Below, piece after piece: positions 36,729 to 45,979 of a stretch of 64,000 bases of DNA. Positions within the stretch are counted from its first letter, which is position 1; every line of letters begins with the position of its first letter. The stretch comes from Weeksella massiliensis. GTDB taxonomy: Bacteria; Bacteroidota; Bacteroidia; Flavobacteriales; Weeksellaceae. Below the pieces are notes generated by a model, which was not told where the DNA came from, made no database searches, and was given only the letters and a program-made list of their open reading frames with translations. Both the position numbers and the translations under genes were made by a program. The DNA is taken from positions 62,001 through 126,000 of the forward strand of contig CCMH01000005.1 of the NCBI GenBank assembly GCA_000751595.1, read 5' to 3'.

Positions 36729-37154
36729 TTAATAAGGAAGATTGATCCAGTTTTTTTCCTCTTGTATCACATGCTGTACATTTACTTTTACCGCAGGATA
36801 ATGAGTTTTGATAAATTGTGCAATCTGATCGGCACAATAAACCGAACGATGTTGTCCGCCGGTGCAGCCAAAATTAATCTCTAAATTGGCAAAATTACGC
36901 TCGATATAATCTTCGATAGAAATACAAATAACTTTTTTTACGCCTTCTAAAAATAAAGGAGCTTTGGTTTTTTCTTCTAAAAAAGTGATTACTTCCTGAT
37001 CGCGACCAGTCAAAGTTTTGTATTGATCGAATCGACCTGGATTAAGGATTCCTCGACAGTCGAACACAAATCCTCCGCCGTTTCCGGAAGGATCTTGCGG
37101 AATTTCTCGTTTATAGGAAAAGCTTCTTACGTTAATGTTGAGCGGTGTGACCAT
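36729..37154 (-). CDS. RapZ C-terminal-domain protein
   Basis: The 141-residue protein matches the C-terminal domain of RapZ: RSFSYKREIPQDPSGNGGGFVFDCRGILNPGR and the motif FGCTGGQHRSVYCADQIA. In E. coli this domain binds glucosamine-6-phosphate and the small RNA GlmZ; the kinase half of RapZ is absent here. The start (ATG 37154) overlaps the 3' end of the upstream kinase gene by 23 bp in another frame. In related genomes the two seem to be one protein, so this may be a natural split or a frameshift. Confidence 0.88.
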   Translation of the reverse strand: MVTPLNINVRSFSYKREIPQDPSGNGGGFVFDCRGILNPGRFDQYKTLTGRDQEVITFLEEKTKAPLFLEGVKKVICISIEDYIERNFANLEINFGCTGGQHRSVYCADQIAQFIKTHYPAVKVNVQHVIQEEKNWINLPY

Positions 37155-38169
37155 GAATTTTTTGTTTAATTTGATGAATGGTTTCGGGCAAAATCAATTG
37201 ATGAATTATTGATAAAAGTGCCGGGTATTTTTGTAATAATGGAAAATCGATAATCTTTTTCAGATTTTCTATTCCGAACAGTATACTGTCTAAAAAGTGA
37301 GGTTTTCGTTCGATAAGTCCACGCAATCCATACGTTCCTAAGGTTTGTAAAATACGAATTACCACACAATAATGATACGTATCGTATAGCATTTCGTTGG
37401 TATAATCTGGAAGATAGATTTTCAGTTGTTGCAAATATTCGTGTAGAAAATCTGTTTTTTTATGATCGGGAAAATTAGCTTTCGCTTGCCAAATTAACGA
37501 TACCAAATCGTACAACATCGGACCTTCTAAACCTCCTTGATAATCGATAAACGAAGGAGAATTTTGGTAAATCATAATGTTTCTCGATTGGAAATCTCTG
37601 AACACAAAACCTTTGGGTTCGAGCTTTTCGAAATCAAGAGAAAATTCCTTGAAATCGTGCAGTAAAGCATTGGGCACAAATGGAATAGATAATGCATCTA
37701 GAAAATAAAACTTAAACTGAAATAAATCGCGCAATGCCAAAACTTGATCGAATTTTTGGTAACTATAACAACGATCATAATCGATTAGTTGATGTAAACC
37801 AAGCTGGCATTCAATTAGTTTGGTGATAACTTTTCGATATAAATCATCGACATGAGGCGAGTTTTCTTTCACCAAATCCATCAAAGAAGTTGTCCCTAAA
37901 TCTTCTTGGATATAGAGATCTTTTTCTGTATTGATTTGATAAATTGTTGGCGTAATTTCTGGATGCACTTGATCGAGCAATTGAGTGAAATAGAAAAAGG
38001 TTTCATTCTCAACAACATCCGAAGAATATGTAAGAATTTTAGAATCGTGCTCATCCCAAAAACGATAATAACTTCTATTCGAGCCACTTTCTGCTAATTT
38101 TTGCAAAGAGTTTGCGGCTTTCAGACCATAATTTTCTTCTACGAAAGAATAGATTTTTTCTGCAATCAT
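37132..38169 (-). CDS. Aminoglycoside phosphotransferase-like sugar kinase (AmgK-like)
   Basis: The 345-residue protein has the APH fold: an N-terminal lobe with SGSNRSYYRFW, the catalytic loop FVFRDFQSRNIM (Brenner-like D and N) and the metal-binding FIDYQGG. With the neighbouring nucleotidyltransferase it suggests anomeric phosphorylation of an amino sugar for cell-wall recycling. It is the first gene of a three-gene minus-strand operon. Confidence 0.82.
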   Translation of the reverse strand: MIAEKIYSFVEENYGLKAANSLQKLAESGSNRSYYRFWDEHDSKILTYSSDVVENETFFYFTQLLDQVHPEITPTIYQINTEKDLYIQEDLGTTSLMDLVKENSPHVDDLYRKVITKLIECQLGLHQLIDYDRCYSYQKFDQVLALRDLFQFKFYFLDALSIPFVPNALLHDFKEFSLDFEKLEPKGFVFRDFQSRNIMIYQNSPSFIDYQGGLEGPMLYDLVSLIWQAKANFPDHKKTDFLHEYLQQLKIYLPDYTNEMLYDTYHYCVVIRILQTLGTYGLRGLIERKPHFLDSILFGIENLKKIIDFPLLQKYPALLSIIHQLILPETIHQIKQKIHGHTAQH

Positions 38170-38200
38170 GAGAAGTCAAAATTACATAAAAATCTGCAAT

Positions 38201-38980
38201 TTAGAGTACAGTTGTTTTGGCAAAATCGGTCGGTCGCATTTGCATCACAGATAAAAAACTGTTGGTAAAAGCTTGTAAACTGCGATAACCAACCAAATAG
38301 GCAATTTCTGAAATCGAAAATTCATTGCTGCTCAACAACTCAATACTTTTGATAATCCGTACCATTTGTAAATATTTATTGAGTGTTAGTCCGGTTTCTT
38401 TCTTGAAGATTCGTTCTAGACTTCGTTGAGAAAGTGGAATGTATTTTACCAAATCTTCGATTTTTAACGACTCTGAATAATGTTGATGAATATGCAACAA
38501 AACCGCTTGTAGTCTTGGATCGCTAGGCAAAGGCATGTGCAAATGCAAAGCTTGCGCCACAAAGTTGGGCAATTCATTGAGCATTGCTTTTAGAAAAACT
38601 TCTTCATCGGCATTTCGGTTGAGTTGTTTCGACCATTTTTCTGCATATTGTATCATCTCTTTCAGCACCGGAGGTACAGAAAACACATCGGCATGTTGGT
38701 AAAAAGGCAAAGTTGATTCTACATCGAAAAATATAACCATCAATTTTATTTTGTCAGAATGCGTGTTGGTCTTGTGCAACGTATTGGGCGGAATCCAAGC
38801 GGCATGATTCTGTGGAAGTAAAAATACTCTATTTTCGATCGTAAGGTATTGAAAACCACTTTGTACATACACCAACTGAGCCTTGTTGTGTTGATGCAAA
38901 ATATCGTCGTGTACCCAATGATCCTCATACCAAACAAAGTAAGGTTTCTCTAATTGATCGATATTGATTGGTTTAGACAT
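38201..38980 (-). CDS. AraC-family transcriptional regulator
   Basis: The 259-residue protein has an N-terminal cupin sensing domain (HQHNKAQLVYVQSG, PPNTLHKTNTH) and two helix-turn-helix units at the C-terminus (SLKIEDLVKYIPLSQRSLERIFKKETGLTLNKYLQMVRI and FSISEIAYLVGYRSLQAFTNSF). It is divergent from the MFS gene at 39066 across 85 bp and is probably its regulator. Confidence 0.92.
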   Translation of the reverse strand: MSKPINIDQLEKPYFVWYEDHWVHDDILHQHNKAQLVYVQSGFQYLTIENRVFLLPQNHAAWIPPNTLHKTNTHSDKIKLMVIFFDVESTLPFYQHADVFSVPPVLKEMIQYAEKWSKQLNRNADEEVFLKAMLNELPNFVAQALHLHMPLPSDPRLQAVLLHIHQHYSESLKIEDLVKYIPLSQRSLERIFKKETGLTLNKYLQMVRIIKSIELLSSNEFSISEIAYLVGYRSLQAFTNSFLSVMQMRPTDFAKTTVL

Positions 38981-39020
38981 CTGTCGTTCTATATTAAGTA
39001 TTTGGCAAAATTAACTAAAT

Positions 39021-39044
39021 TATTCGGTCTACTTTTGTACCGAT
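39021..39044. promoter_or_regulatory. Divergent region: -7 box within a palindrome
   Basis: TACTTTTG at 39030-39037 is a TAnnTTTG box for the MFS gene. It lies inside the inverted repeat TCGGT-N11-ACCGA (about 39024-39043). A regulator, possibly the divergent AraC protein, could bind here. Confidence 0.45.
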
Positions 39045-39065
39045 TAAAAAAAGTATTCAATTTTT

Positions 39066-40277
39066 ATGAAAAATAGTCAGTCTGCACAACCTTCAATTGT
39101 GCTTGTAATTCTCAATGTTTTAGTGGTGATTTTAGTGTCTAGTAACTTGCGATCGCCGATTACTGCAGTAGGTCCGGTGCTTACAGAAGTAAGTGAAGCT
39201 TTGCATTTGGATAATTTCCAAGGAAGTTTACTAACGTCGATTCCGCTAATTATGTTTGCTGGTTTTTCGGTTTTAGTTAGTCGATTTTCTCAAAAATTAG
39301 GTATCAATCGTTTCTTGTTTTATGCGTTAATTATTCTGAGTTTTGGACTTTTTCTACGCGTTTTTGGAACGGTAAGTACTTTGTATATCGGTTCTATTTT
39401 GATAGGATTAGGAATTTGTATCGGAAATGTGATAACACCAGGTTATATCAAAAATAATTTTCCTAAACATATTGGTTTAATGACCGGTATTTTCGCCGTG
39501 GCAATGAATCTTACAGCCGCTTTTGCGTCAGGTTATAGTATTAAGATTGGCGAATGGACTGGTTATGGTTGGAAAGGTTCGTTGGGTATTTGGTTGATTT
39601 TAGGTTTATTAGCATTATTAGTTATCGGGTTAGAGTTGCTTTTTACCAAAACCAAAGATCTTTCGGGTGAATTGCCCGCGCAACACTCAAACCTAAATCT
39701 GTTTCGCTCTTCTCAAGCGTGGAATATTAGTATTTTTATGGGAATCCAGTCGTTGGTTTATTATAGTTTAATTTCTTGGTTACCAGCTGTTCTTACCGAT
39801 TATGGAATGGTAGGAAATCAGCCAGGTTGGGTATTATTTGTTATCCAATTCGCCATGATTCCAATCACATTTGTCGGTCCAATTATCGCCCATAAAATGT
39901 CGAATCAAAAAAGCATGATTGTATTTTTAAGTGTCGTGATGTTATTGAGCGTTTTGATGTTTACCTTTTTACAAGATAAATATATTTACGTTTCGGCGGT
40001 GTTGCTTGGTTTATCAAATGGATTATCGTTCAGTTTATCAATTTTGTTCTTTTCTATGAGAACCAGATCAAGTTCTGTCGCCATCAAAGTTTCAGGATTA
40101 GCACAATCGGTAGGATATTTAGTCGCTGCATTTGGACCACCAATTTTTGGGAAACTACACGATTGGGATCCTTCTTGGCGAATGTCATTTTACTTTTTAG
40201 CCATTTGTATTGTGATCATGTTCTTTTTCGGACTGCGTGCTGCAACCAATAAATATGTAGAAGATTCCGTCAATTAA
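39066..40277 (+). CDS. MFS transporter, CynX/NimT type
   Basis: The 403-residue protein has about 12 membrane segments and the CynX-like opening LVSSNLRSPITAVGPVL. Members export or import small anions such as cyanate or 2-nitroimidazole; the substrate here is unknown. Transcribed divergently from an AraC regulator. Confidence 0.87.
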   Translation: MKNSQSAQPSIVLVILNVLVVILVSSNLRSPITAVGPVLTEVSEALHLDNFQGSLLTSIPLIMFAGFSVLVSRFSQKLGINRFLFYALIILSFGLFLRVFGTVSTLYIGSILIGLGICIGNVITPGYIKNNFPKHIGLMTGIFAVAMNLTAAFASGYSIKIGEWTGYGWKGSLGIWLILGLLALLVIGLELLFTKTKDLSGELPAQHSNLNLFRSSQAWNISIFMGIQSLVYYSLISWLPAVLTDYGMVGNQPGWVLFVIQFAMIPITFVGPIIAHKMSNQKSMIVFLSVVMLLSVLMFTFLQDKYIYVSAVLLGLSNGLSFSLSILFFSMRTRSSSVAIKVSGLAQSVGYLVAAFGPPIFGKLHDWDPSWRMSFYFLAICIVIMFFFGLRAATNKYVEDSVN

Positions 40278-40747
40278 ACGGCAATATCTACAAAAGGTGC
40301 ATCCAAAAAATTGGCCAAATCGGTTGGGTTAATAAGCAACTGAAGGCCAATTTTTCCACCACTTATTGTAATCGTTTCTAAATCTTTTGCCGATTGATCA
40401 ATCAAAGTCGGCAATTTTTTTTTCATTCCAATTGGGGAGCAACCTCCATGAACATAACCTGTCAAACCAAAAAGTTTTTTTTGTGGGAGAAGTTCTATTT
40501 TTTTTCGTCCGATAAGTTTGGCAATTTTCTTAAAATCAACTTGTGCATTCCCGGCAACCACCACAACCAAATATTCTTTTTTATCATCTTCGAGCACCAA
40601 AGTTTTGTAAATAGTTTCTAATGGAATCGATAAGTAGTCGGCAACCCCTTTTGCGCTAATGTCGGGAATATTGGTAGGATATTCTCGCAGCTCATACGAT
40701 ATTTTGTGTGCATCTAATAAGCGTATTGCATTGGTTTTTTGAGCCAT
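40274..40747 (-). CDS. ybaK: Cys-tRNA(Pro)/Cys-tRNA(Cys) deacylase YbaK
   Basis: The 157-residue protein has the YbaK/EbsC pattern: KTNAIRLLDAHKISYELREYP, the catalytic-site Lys in YKTLVLEDDKKEYLVVVVAG, and GCSPIGMKKKLPTLID. It removes cysteine wrongly attached to tRNA(Pro). Its stop overlaps the MFS stop by 4 bp. Confidence 0.93.
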   Translation of the reverse strand: MAQKTNAIRLLDAHKISYELREYPTNIPDISAKGVADYLSIPLETIYKTLVLEDDKKEYLVVVVAGNAQVDFKKIAKLIGRKKIELLPQKKLFGLTGYVHGGCSPIGMKKKLPTLIDQSAKDLETITISGGKIGLQLLINPTDLANFLDAPFVDIAV

Positions 40748-40751
40748 TTTT

Positions 40752-42242
40752 TTATGAGTTTTTTTGTTCTATTTCATTGAAGTCTTCATCATCTTCTAAC
40801 AAATATTCGGGAAGTTGTTTCTTAGTTTTTACTCCTAATTTTCGCATCTTATCTACTTGATTGATTAGATTTCCACGACCAGTACTTAGTTTTTTAAAGG
40901 CATTTTCATACGCATTTTGTGAGGCGCCTAAGGCTTTACCAATATCTTCTAAATCTTGGATAAAATTCACAAACTTATCGTGCAATTTTGTTCCTTGATT
41001 CACAATTTCAATTGCATTTTTATTTTGTAAATCTTTTTTCCATAAATCGGCAATTAATTTTAGACTCGCGATCAAATTTGTTGGACTTACCAAAAGTATT
41101 CGTTTTTCATAAGCATAACTCCAAAGCTCATGATCGGCTTGCATTGCTAGTAAATATGCAGGTTCTATCGGTAAAAACATCATCACAAAATCCAACGATT
41201 GAGCCAAATCATCGTACGATTTTTCACTCAAATCTTGTATGTGTTTTTTGACTGCCAAGACATGTAAATTCAATTGTTTTTGTTGTTCTTCCACATCTGC
41301 AGTAGAACAAAAACGTTCGTACGCGTTGAGAGAAACTTTAGAATCGACAATGATAATTCGCTCATCGGGCAATTGAATCAAAACATCTGGACGAAGTTGT
41401 TTCCCGTACTCATCTTTTATCGTTTGTTGTACAAAATATTCTCGATCACGCACCAAACCAGATTGCTCCAAGATTCTTTCTAGAATCATTTCTCCCCAAT
41501 TACCTTGTTGTTTTGTTTGTCCTTTTAGTGCATTGGCCAAATTATTGGCTTGTTCGCTTACCAAATTGGTTTGTTGCACCAATTCTTTGATTCGGTCAGA
41601 TAGTGAAAATCGTTCCTTTGATTCCTTATCATAGGTTTCATTCACTTTTTGTTTGAACGAACTAATTTCTTCCTGAAATGGTTTTAGTAAAGTTTCTAAA
41701 GATTGAAAATTTTCATTTTTGAATTTCACACTTTTCTCTTCTAATATTTTTTGTGCCAATTGCTCAAATTCCAACTTAGCTTTTTGTTGTAATTCTTCAA
41801 AATATTTTTGTTGCTCAATCTGCTTTTCATGCAAGCTTTTTTTCTCCGTTTCTAAAGTTGATTTTTCTGTCACCCATTGCAATTTTTCTTGCTTCAACAA
41901 CTGCAATTGTTCTTCTTTTTCATACAAATCAATTTGCAATCGATCAATTTGTTCTAGATAATTTTCTACTTTAGTTTTAAGATTTTCTGTTTGGATTTTG
42001 TTTTCGATGTTTTTATTAATCAATTCATTATGAAGGTTATTTAAACTATTTTTTGCATTTTCCAATTCAATGAATTTTTCTTTCAGATGCGAATTTTCAA
42101 GCTCAAAAGCTTTTATATCATCTTTCAGAGTTTGATATTCTTTTGGTGATAAATAGTTTTTTTTCCAAGTAAAAAACATCCAAACGAATACGAAAATTGA
42201 ACATAGAATTAAGATAAATAAAATTATTTCAAGGGTTTTCAT
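40752..42242 (-). CDS. rmuC: DNA recombination protein RmuC
   Basis: The 496-residue protein has an N-terminal membrane segment (about 5-26), a long coiled coil (about 35-220) and the RmuC nuclease-like domain: QGNWGEMILERILEQSGL, RPDVLIQLPDERIIIVDSKVSL, ILLVSPTNLIASLKLI. RmuC limits inversions at short repeats. Confidence 0.95.
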   Translation of the reverse strand: MKTLEIILFILILCSIFVFVWMFFTWKKNYLSPKEYQTLKDDIKAFELENSHLKEKFIELENAKNSLNNLHNELINKNIENKIQTENLKTKVENYLEQIDRLQIDLYEKEEQLQLLKQEKLQWVTEKSTLETEKKSLHEKQIEQQKYFEELQQKAKLEFEQLAQKILEEKSVKFKNENFQSLETLLKPFQEEISSFKQKVNETYDKESKERFSLSDRIKELVQQTNLVSEQANNLANALKGQTKQQGNWGEMILERILEQSGLVRDREYFVQQTIKDEYGKQLRPDVLIQLPDERIIIVDSKVSLNAYERFCSTADVEEQQKQLNLHVLAVKKHIQDLSEKSYDDLAQSLDFVMMFLPIEPAYLLAMQADHELWSYAYEKRILLVSPTNLIASLKLIADLWKKDLQNKNAIEIVNQGTKLHDKFVNFIQDLEDIGKALGASQNAYENAFKKLSTGRGNLINQVDKMRKLGVKTKKQLPEYLLEDDEDFNEIEQKNS

Positions 42243-42257
42243 AGGAATAGATTTCGT

Positions 42258-43472
42258 TTATTTATTTTTTTCTTCGATCCATTTCGAAAGATATTTTGTT
42301 GCCATCAAACCTTGTTGTTGCATCAAGGTTCCAACAATATTTTGATTTCGGTAGGAGGAAATATTGTTAGAAATATCGTCAATTTTTTGTTTAAATTTAA
42401 TACTCCAAATAGTCAAATCAAATTTTCGTCGCAAAAGTTGAAAGCCGAATGTTTGTTTTTCAGTCCAAACTTCTTCATTTTGATACAAATCTATTAGATT
42501 TTGATAAGAATCATTTTCGTCCAAAACATAACCTGGCCATTGCTCATCTATTATTCCTTCTGTCCCGATTGGGCTTGTCACCGAAGGTGTCCCGGCGTGC
42601 ATTGCATCAATAAATTTACCTTTAAGTCCGGCGCCAAAAGGAATAGGAGCAAAGAGAACTCGGTAATTTTGCATCATTTTTTGTGCATTTTCAGCTCTCC
42701 CTAAAACATAAAAACCTTCTTTTGGTTGTTGCAATTGTTGAACTTTCTCAGTGCAATACGCTCCATAAATATGCATTTCTACTTGAGGAAGTTGTTTTCT
42801 AATAGTTGGCCAAATTTGCTTTATTATTCGTGCGGTTTCGTAATTTGGCAAGTGCATAAAATTCCCGATAAAGCAAAAGTTTTTTCGTTCAGCGAAATTT
42901 GGTAATGTTTCTGGTTTTGCGAGCTGTTCTACAAATGGAAGGTAAAAAAGTTGTGCAGTTGGAATATTGAATTGTTCAATCAAAAGTTTTTCTTCATTTT
43001 CGGAGATAATCAAACTTAGATCAGATCGATAAATACTGCTCAATTCTCTTTTTGCAAGAGTGGATAAAGGAAAAAGGGATACTGATGTGTTTTTTTTGTA
43101 TGCTTCGGTTCGAGCTTCGCGAAGAAAATGTAAATCTTCAGTATCTAAAATTTGAATGCTTTTCGGACTAAATTCTTTTACTCGCCAACCAAATTGCTCT
43201 TCGATCATAAATCGATCATACACCACAATATCAGGCGAAAGTTCTTGGATATAATCATCAAAACTAGAATCGTTTAGGGTAAGTTGTACTTCTTCAACCG
43301 AAAGAGAATTCAACGGAAAAGAAAACTCAGATTTTTGAGCACTTGACCCAAATAGAACTTGATAATCGAAACGCTGAAAAAGCTGTACCAATTGTATAAT
43401 TCGCCAACCAGCAGCAGAAGAAGTCGGTTCGGGCCAAACCAAACCGATAAAAAAGACTTTCTTTTTATCCAT
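42258..43472 (-). CDS. Glycosyltransferase
   Basis: The 404-residue protein resembles GT-B (family 4/1) glycosyltransferases: FIGNFMHLPNYET in the middle, FAPIPFGAGLKGKFIDAMHAGTPSVTSPIGTEGI near the C-terminus (nucleotide-sugar site). Donor and acceptor are unknown. It precedes rmuC by 15 bp in the same direction. Confidence 0.85.
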   Translation of the reverse strand: MDKKKVFFIGLVWPEPTSSAAGWRIIQLVQLFQRFDYQVLFGSSAQKSEFSFPLNSLSVEEVQLTLNDSSFDDYIQELSPDIVVYDRFMIEEQFGWRVKEFSPKSIQILDTEDLHFLREARTEAYKKNTSVSLFPLSTLAKRELSSIYRSDLSLIISENEEKLLIEQFNIPTAQLFYLPFVEQLAKPETLPNFAERKNFCFIGNFMHLPNYETARIIKQIWPTIRKQLPQVEMHIYGAYCTEKVQQLQQPKEGFYVLGRAENAQKMMQNYRVLFAPIPFGAGLKGKFIDAMHAGTPSVTSPIGTEGIIDEQWPGYVLDENDSYQNLIDLYQNEEVWTEKQTFGFQLLRRKFDLTIWSIKFKQKIDDISNNISSYRNQNIVGTLMQQQGLMATKYLSKWIEEKNK

Positions 43473-43530
43473 AAAAACAAAGGTAGGCGATTTCTCACCA
43501 ACCTTTGCTAATTTCTATTTGGAAGTTAGT

Positions 43531-44079
43531 TTACTCCAATGGATTTACTTCATCAGCAACCGGGAATTCTTGACCGGTATTTCCTACAACTTTGTTAAGT
43601 TCGAATCGAGCAGTATCCGTCATATTTGCACCACCTGCTAATTTTACTTTGTCGAGTAAATCAAGCGCTAATTTTTCTTCTTCTCTTTGTTCATTTACCA
43701 ACCATTGCATAAAATTCCAAGTAGCCCAATCTTCTTCTTCCATACTCATTTTTACAATTTTATAAATAGCGGTTGTATTGTTTATTTCTTGTTTGAGAAC
43801 AGCCTCGAAACATTCCAAAATATTTTTAGGTTGTGGTCCTGGTTTTTCGATAGCGTCAATCGTAACCGTTCCACCTCTTTCTTGAATATATTCTATGATT
43901 TTTGCCATATGAACACGCTCTTCTTGCGAATGTTTCATCATAAAATCTTTTACGCCATCTAATTGATGTTCATCCGCCCAACAAGCCAACATTAAGTACA
44001 TTTGAGATGAAAATGCTTCAGTTGTAACTTGATCATTCAACGCTTTTTGAAGTGTTTTTGATAATCTGTTTGTTTGCAT
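43531..44079 (-). CDS. ftnA: Ferritin
   Basis: The 182-residue protein has the four-helix ferritin pattern with ferroxidase residues: E in VTTEAFSSQMYL, E-E-x-x-H in HSQEERVHM, and Q in WLVNEQREEE. It oxidises Fe(II) and stores the iron in a 24-mer shell. Confidence 0.95.
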   Translation of the reverse strand: MQTNRLSKTLQKALNDQVTTEAFSSQMYLMLACWADEHQLDGVKDFMMKHSQEERVHMAKIIEYIQERGGTVTIDAIEKPGPQPKNILECFEAVLKQEINNTTAIYKIVKMSMEEEDWATWNFMQWLVNEQREEEKLALDLLDKVKLAGGANMTDTARFELNKVVGNTGQEFPVADEVNPLE

Positions 44080-44255
44080 AATTTTTATTTTTGTGTTTAA
44101 GGGTTATATCCAAAAGTTGTGCCTTTTGGTCTTTTTTAGAATAAAATTTAGATTAAATTCTTGATATCAAGATACAATTTATATCCTAAAAATAATAGAA
44201 TTTTGGTAGGGAATCGTCTTGATTTCCTTATATTTATATTGATTATATACAAGCA

Positions 44256-44921
44256 ATGGAGAAACAAGTTTTTACATTTTTAGAACACCTAAAAAAGAAT
44301 AATAATCGCGAATGGTTTCAGGAACATAAATCGGTTTATGAAGGAGCAAAAGCAAGTTTTGATCAACAAGCCGAAGCACTGCATCTTGCTTTGTCGCAAT
44401 TTGATGAGTTTGATGTTCCTCATATTTTTAGAATTTATCGTGATGTTCGCTTTTCAAAAGATAAAACACCTTATAAAACCAATTTTTCTGTCATCTATAA
44501 ACGGCAACAACCGAGAAATCGAGGAAGTTTTTATGTGCATATAGAACCAGGAAATTCTTTCATTGCAGGTGGTTTTTGGCGACCAGAAAAAGAAGATTTA
44601 CTCAGAATTAGACAAGCAATTGCTTATGAGGATTCTTTGCAGAAATTAATCAATTCTTTGCATGCAAAAGATAACGGTTTTGTGATGAGCGGTGAGCAAT
44701 TGAAACGAATTCCAAGAGATTTTTCTGCCGATCATGAACGCGAAAATCTATTGCGATACAAACAATTTCTTTTCAAGAAAGACATTTCAGATGAAATGGT
44801 TCTGAGCAAAGATTTTATAACTTTTGTTGCGGAGGCTTATCAAGAATTGCAACCAATTTTTCAGTATATGACCGAAGTGTTGACGACAAATGCCAACGGC
44901 GAATTGTTGTATGATGAATAG
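44256..44921 (+). CDS. DUF2461 (TIGR02453) family protein
   Basis: The 221-residue protein carries the family pattern FLEHLKKNNNREWFQEHKSVYE, IFRIYRDVRFSKDKTPYKTNF, and GGFWRPEKEDLLRIRQAI. Function of the family is unknown. Convergent with the gene at 44923, one base away. Confidence 0.9.
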   Translation: MEKQVFTFLEHLKKNNNREWFQEHKSVYEGAKASFDQQAEALHLALSQFDEFDVPHIFRIYRDVRFSKDKTPYKTNFSVIYKRQQPRNRGSFYVHIEPGNSFIAGGFWRPEKEDLLRIRQAIAYEDSLQKLINSLHAKDNGFVMSGEQLKRIPRDFSADHERENLLRYKQFLFKKDISDEMVLSKDFITFVAEAYQELQPIFQYMTEVLTTNANGELLYDE

Positions 44922-44922
44922 T

Positions 44923-45597
44923 TTATTGGTATTGACTCATCAAACCATTATCAAAAGCAGTCCAATACGAAGCTTTTAATCCAGCTTTTTTTAGAACATT
45001 ATTGGTCCAAGTATTGCACGTATGAAAAATACTATATTTCCCATTTGCTTCATAGAATGCATCATCATCACCATATTGTGCATCTGTTTTGATGTTTATG
45101 GGTTGATTATTTTGCCAAATTATCGTTTCTTTTATCGAGTTGATAATGGATTGATATTGCGCATCAGAAATCCAAATTGGGCGTGTTAATTCGTCTTCAT
45201 TTACCGCCTTATAATAAGTAACATGCAAAGCCGCTTTTCCTAAACCCGTCGCCGCAACGAAAGCTGTAGAAGGTTTTAGGTCTTTCCACTCGGGAGTATC
45301 GAGGTAAAATCCCTTATCTCCCCAGCCAATTCCAACATATTCGAAATGTGTATCTTTTCCTTTTGTATCTGTATAGGGGAATAATTTTGCCCAATTGATT
45401 TGAGAAGTTTCTACCGGAAGCACCAAATCTGTATGCACCTTGTTCGATCGAATGAAAATTAGTTTTGTGGGGTGAACATCTTCTTTGGGCAAGACTGTTT
45501 TTCTCGACAAAGTATATTCTACCGCCAAATAGATAAAGGTAAATCCTATCAAAAACCCTAAGAAAACTAAGACAAAGCGAAGAAGTTTTTTCAACAT
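44923..45597 (-). CDS. DUF2459 (TIGR02117) family protein
   Basis: The 224-residue protein has one N-terminal membrane segment (about 5-27) and the family stretches SNKVHTDLVLP, YVGIGWGDKGFYLDTPEWKDL and FHTCNTWTNNVLKKAGL (the C-T-W part is typical of a papain-like or NlpC-like site, but function is unproven). It probably acts outside the cytoplasmic membrane. Gene is the last on its strand before the riboswitch region. Confidence 0.87.
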   Translation of the reverse strand: MLKKLLRFVLVFLGFLIGFTFIYLAVEYTLSRKTVLPKEDVHPTKLIFIRSNKVHTDLVLPVETSQINWAKLFPYTDTKGKDTHFEYVGIGWGDKGFYLDTPEWKDLKPSTAFVAATGLGKAALHVTYYKAVNEDELTRPIWISDAQYQSIINSIKETIIWQNNQPINIKTDAQYGDDDAFYEANGKYSIFHTCNTWTNNVLKKAGLKASYWTAFDNGLMSQYQ

Positions 45598-45677
45598 AAA
45601 TCAAACATTAGTAAAGACAAGATAATGAAACTTATCAATTCTTTTGCCAAGGAGTAAAAAAGATTTGTAGGATAGTA

Positions 45678-45709
45678 TTGGTAGGATGAAAAGAATAGTT
45701 GTAATTTTG
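45678..45709 (+). promoter_or_regulatory. Promoter of the cobalamin riboswitch transcript
   Basis: TTG at 45678-45680, 21 bases, then TAATTTTG at 45702-45709. This fits the Bacteroidota consensus closely; the start would be near 45716, just before the riboswitch core. Confidence 0.55.
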
Positions 45710-45711
45710 CA

Positions 45712-45880
45712 GAGCTTAAAATGGAATCGGGTGGAAATCCTGAACTGTCGCGCAACTGTGATGAATTTTTTTCTAAGTCAGGTCTTTTTTAAGTAGTAAA
45801 TGCTTTCGCGATTGAGGCCAAACCTTCATTCATCGAAGCATGGTAGGATATTGAAAATCAATACTATGCAAAATTTATGT
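45712..45880 (+). ncRNA. Cobalamin riboswitch without a B12 gene
   Basis: The core (45721-45760) reads GGAATCGGGTGGAAATCC, then ACTGTCGCGCAACTGTGA, which are the conserved parts of the cobalamin riboswitch (GGTGNAAATCC, then GCAACTGT). Further on AAGTCAGGTC (45775-45784) resembles the other conserved strand. Downstream is a 29-codon frame (45866-45955, MQNLCLHSIS...) with no known meaning and then a hotdog thioesterase, not a B12 transporter or synthesis gene. Either the thioesterase is under B12 control or the original target gene was deleted. Confidence 0.8.
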
Positions 45881-45979
45881 CTTCATTCTATTTCTTTTGC
45901 TTCTCAACGGAAATCCGTTTGGGCAGTATTGTTTTGTAGAGTTCATCCTGCCTAATTCGTTAGAAAAAAGTAAAAGATT

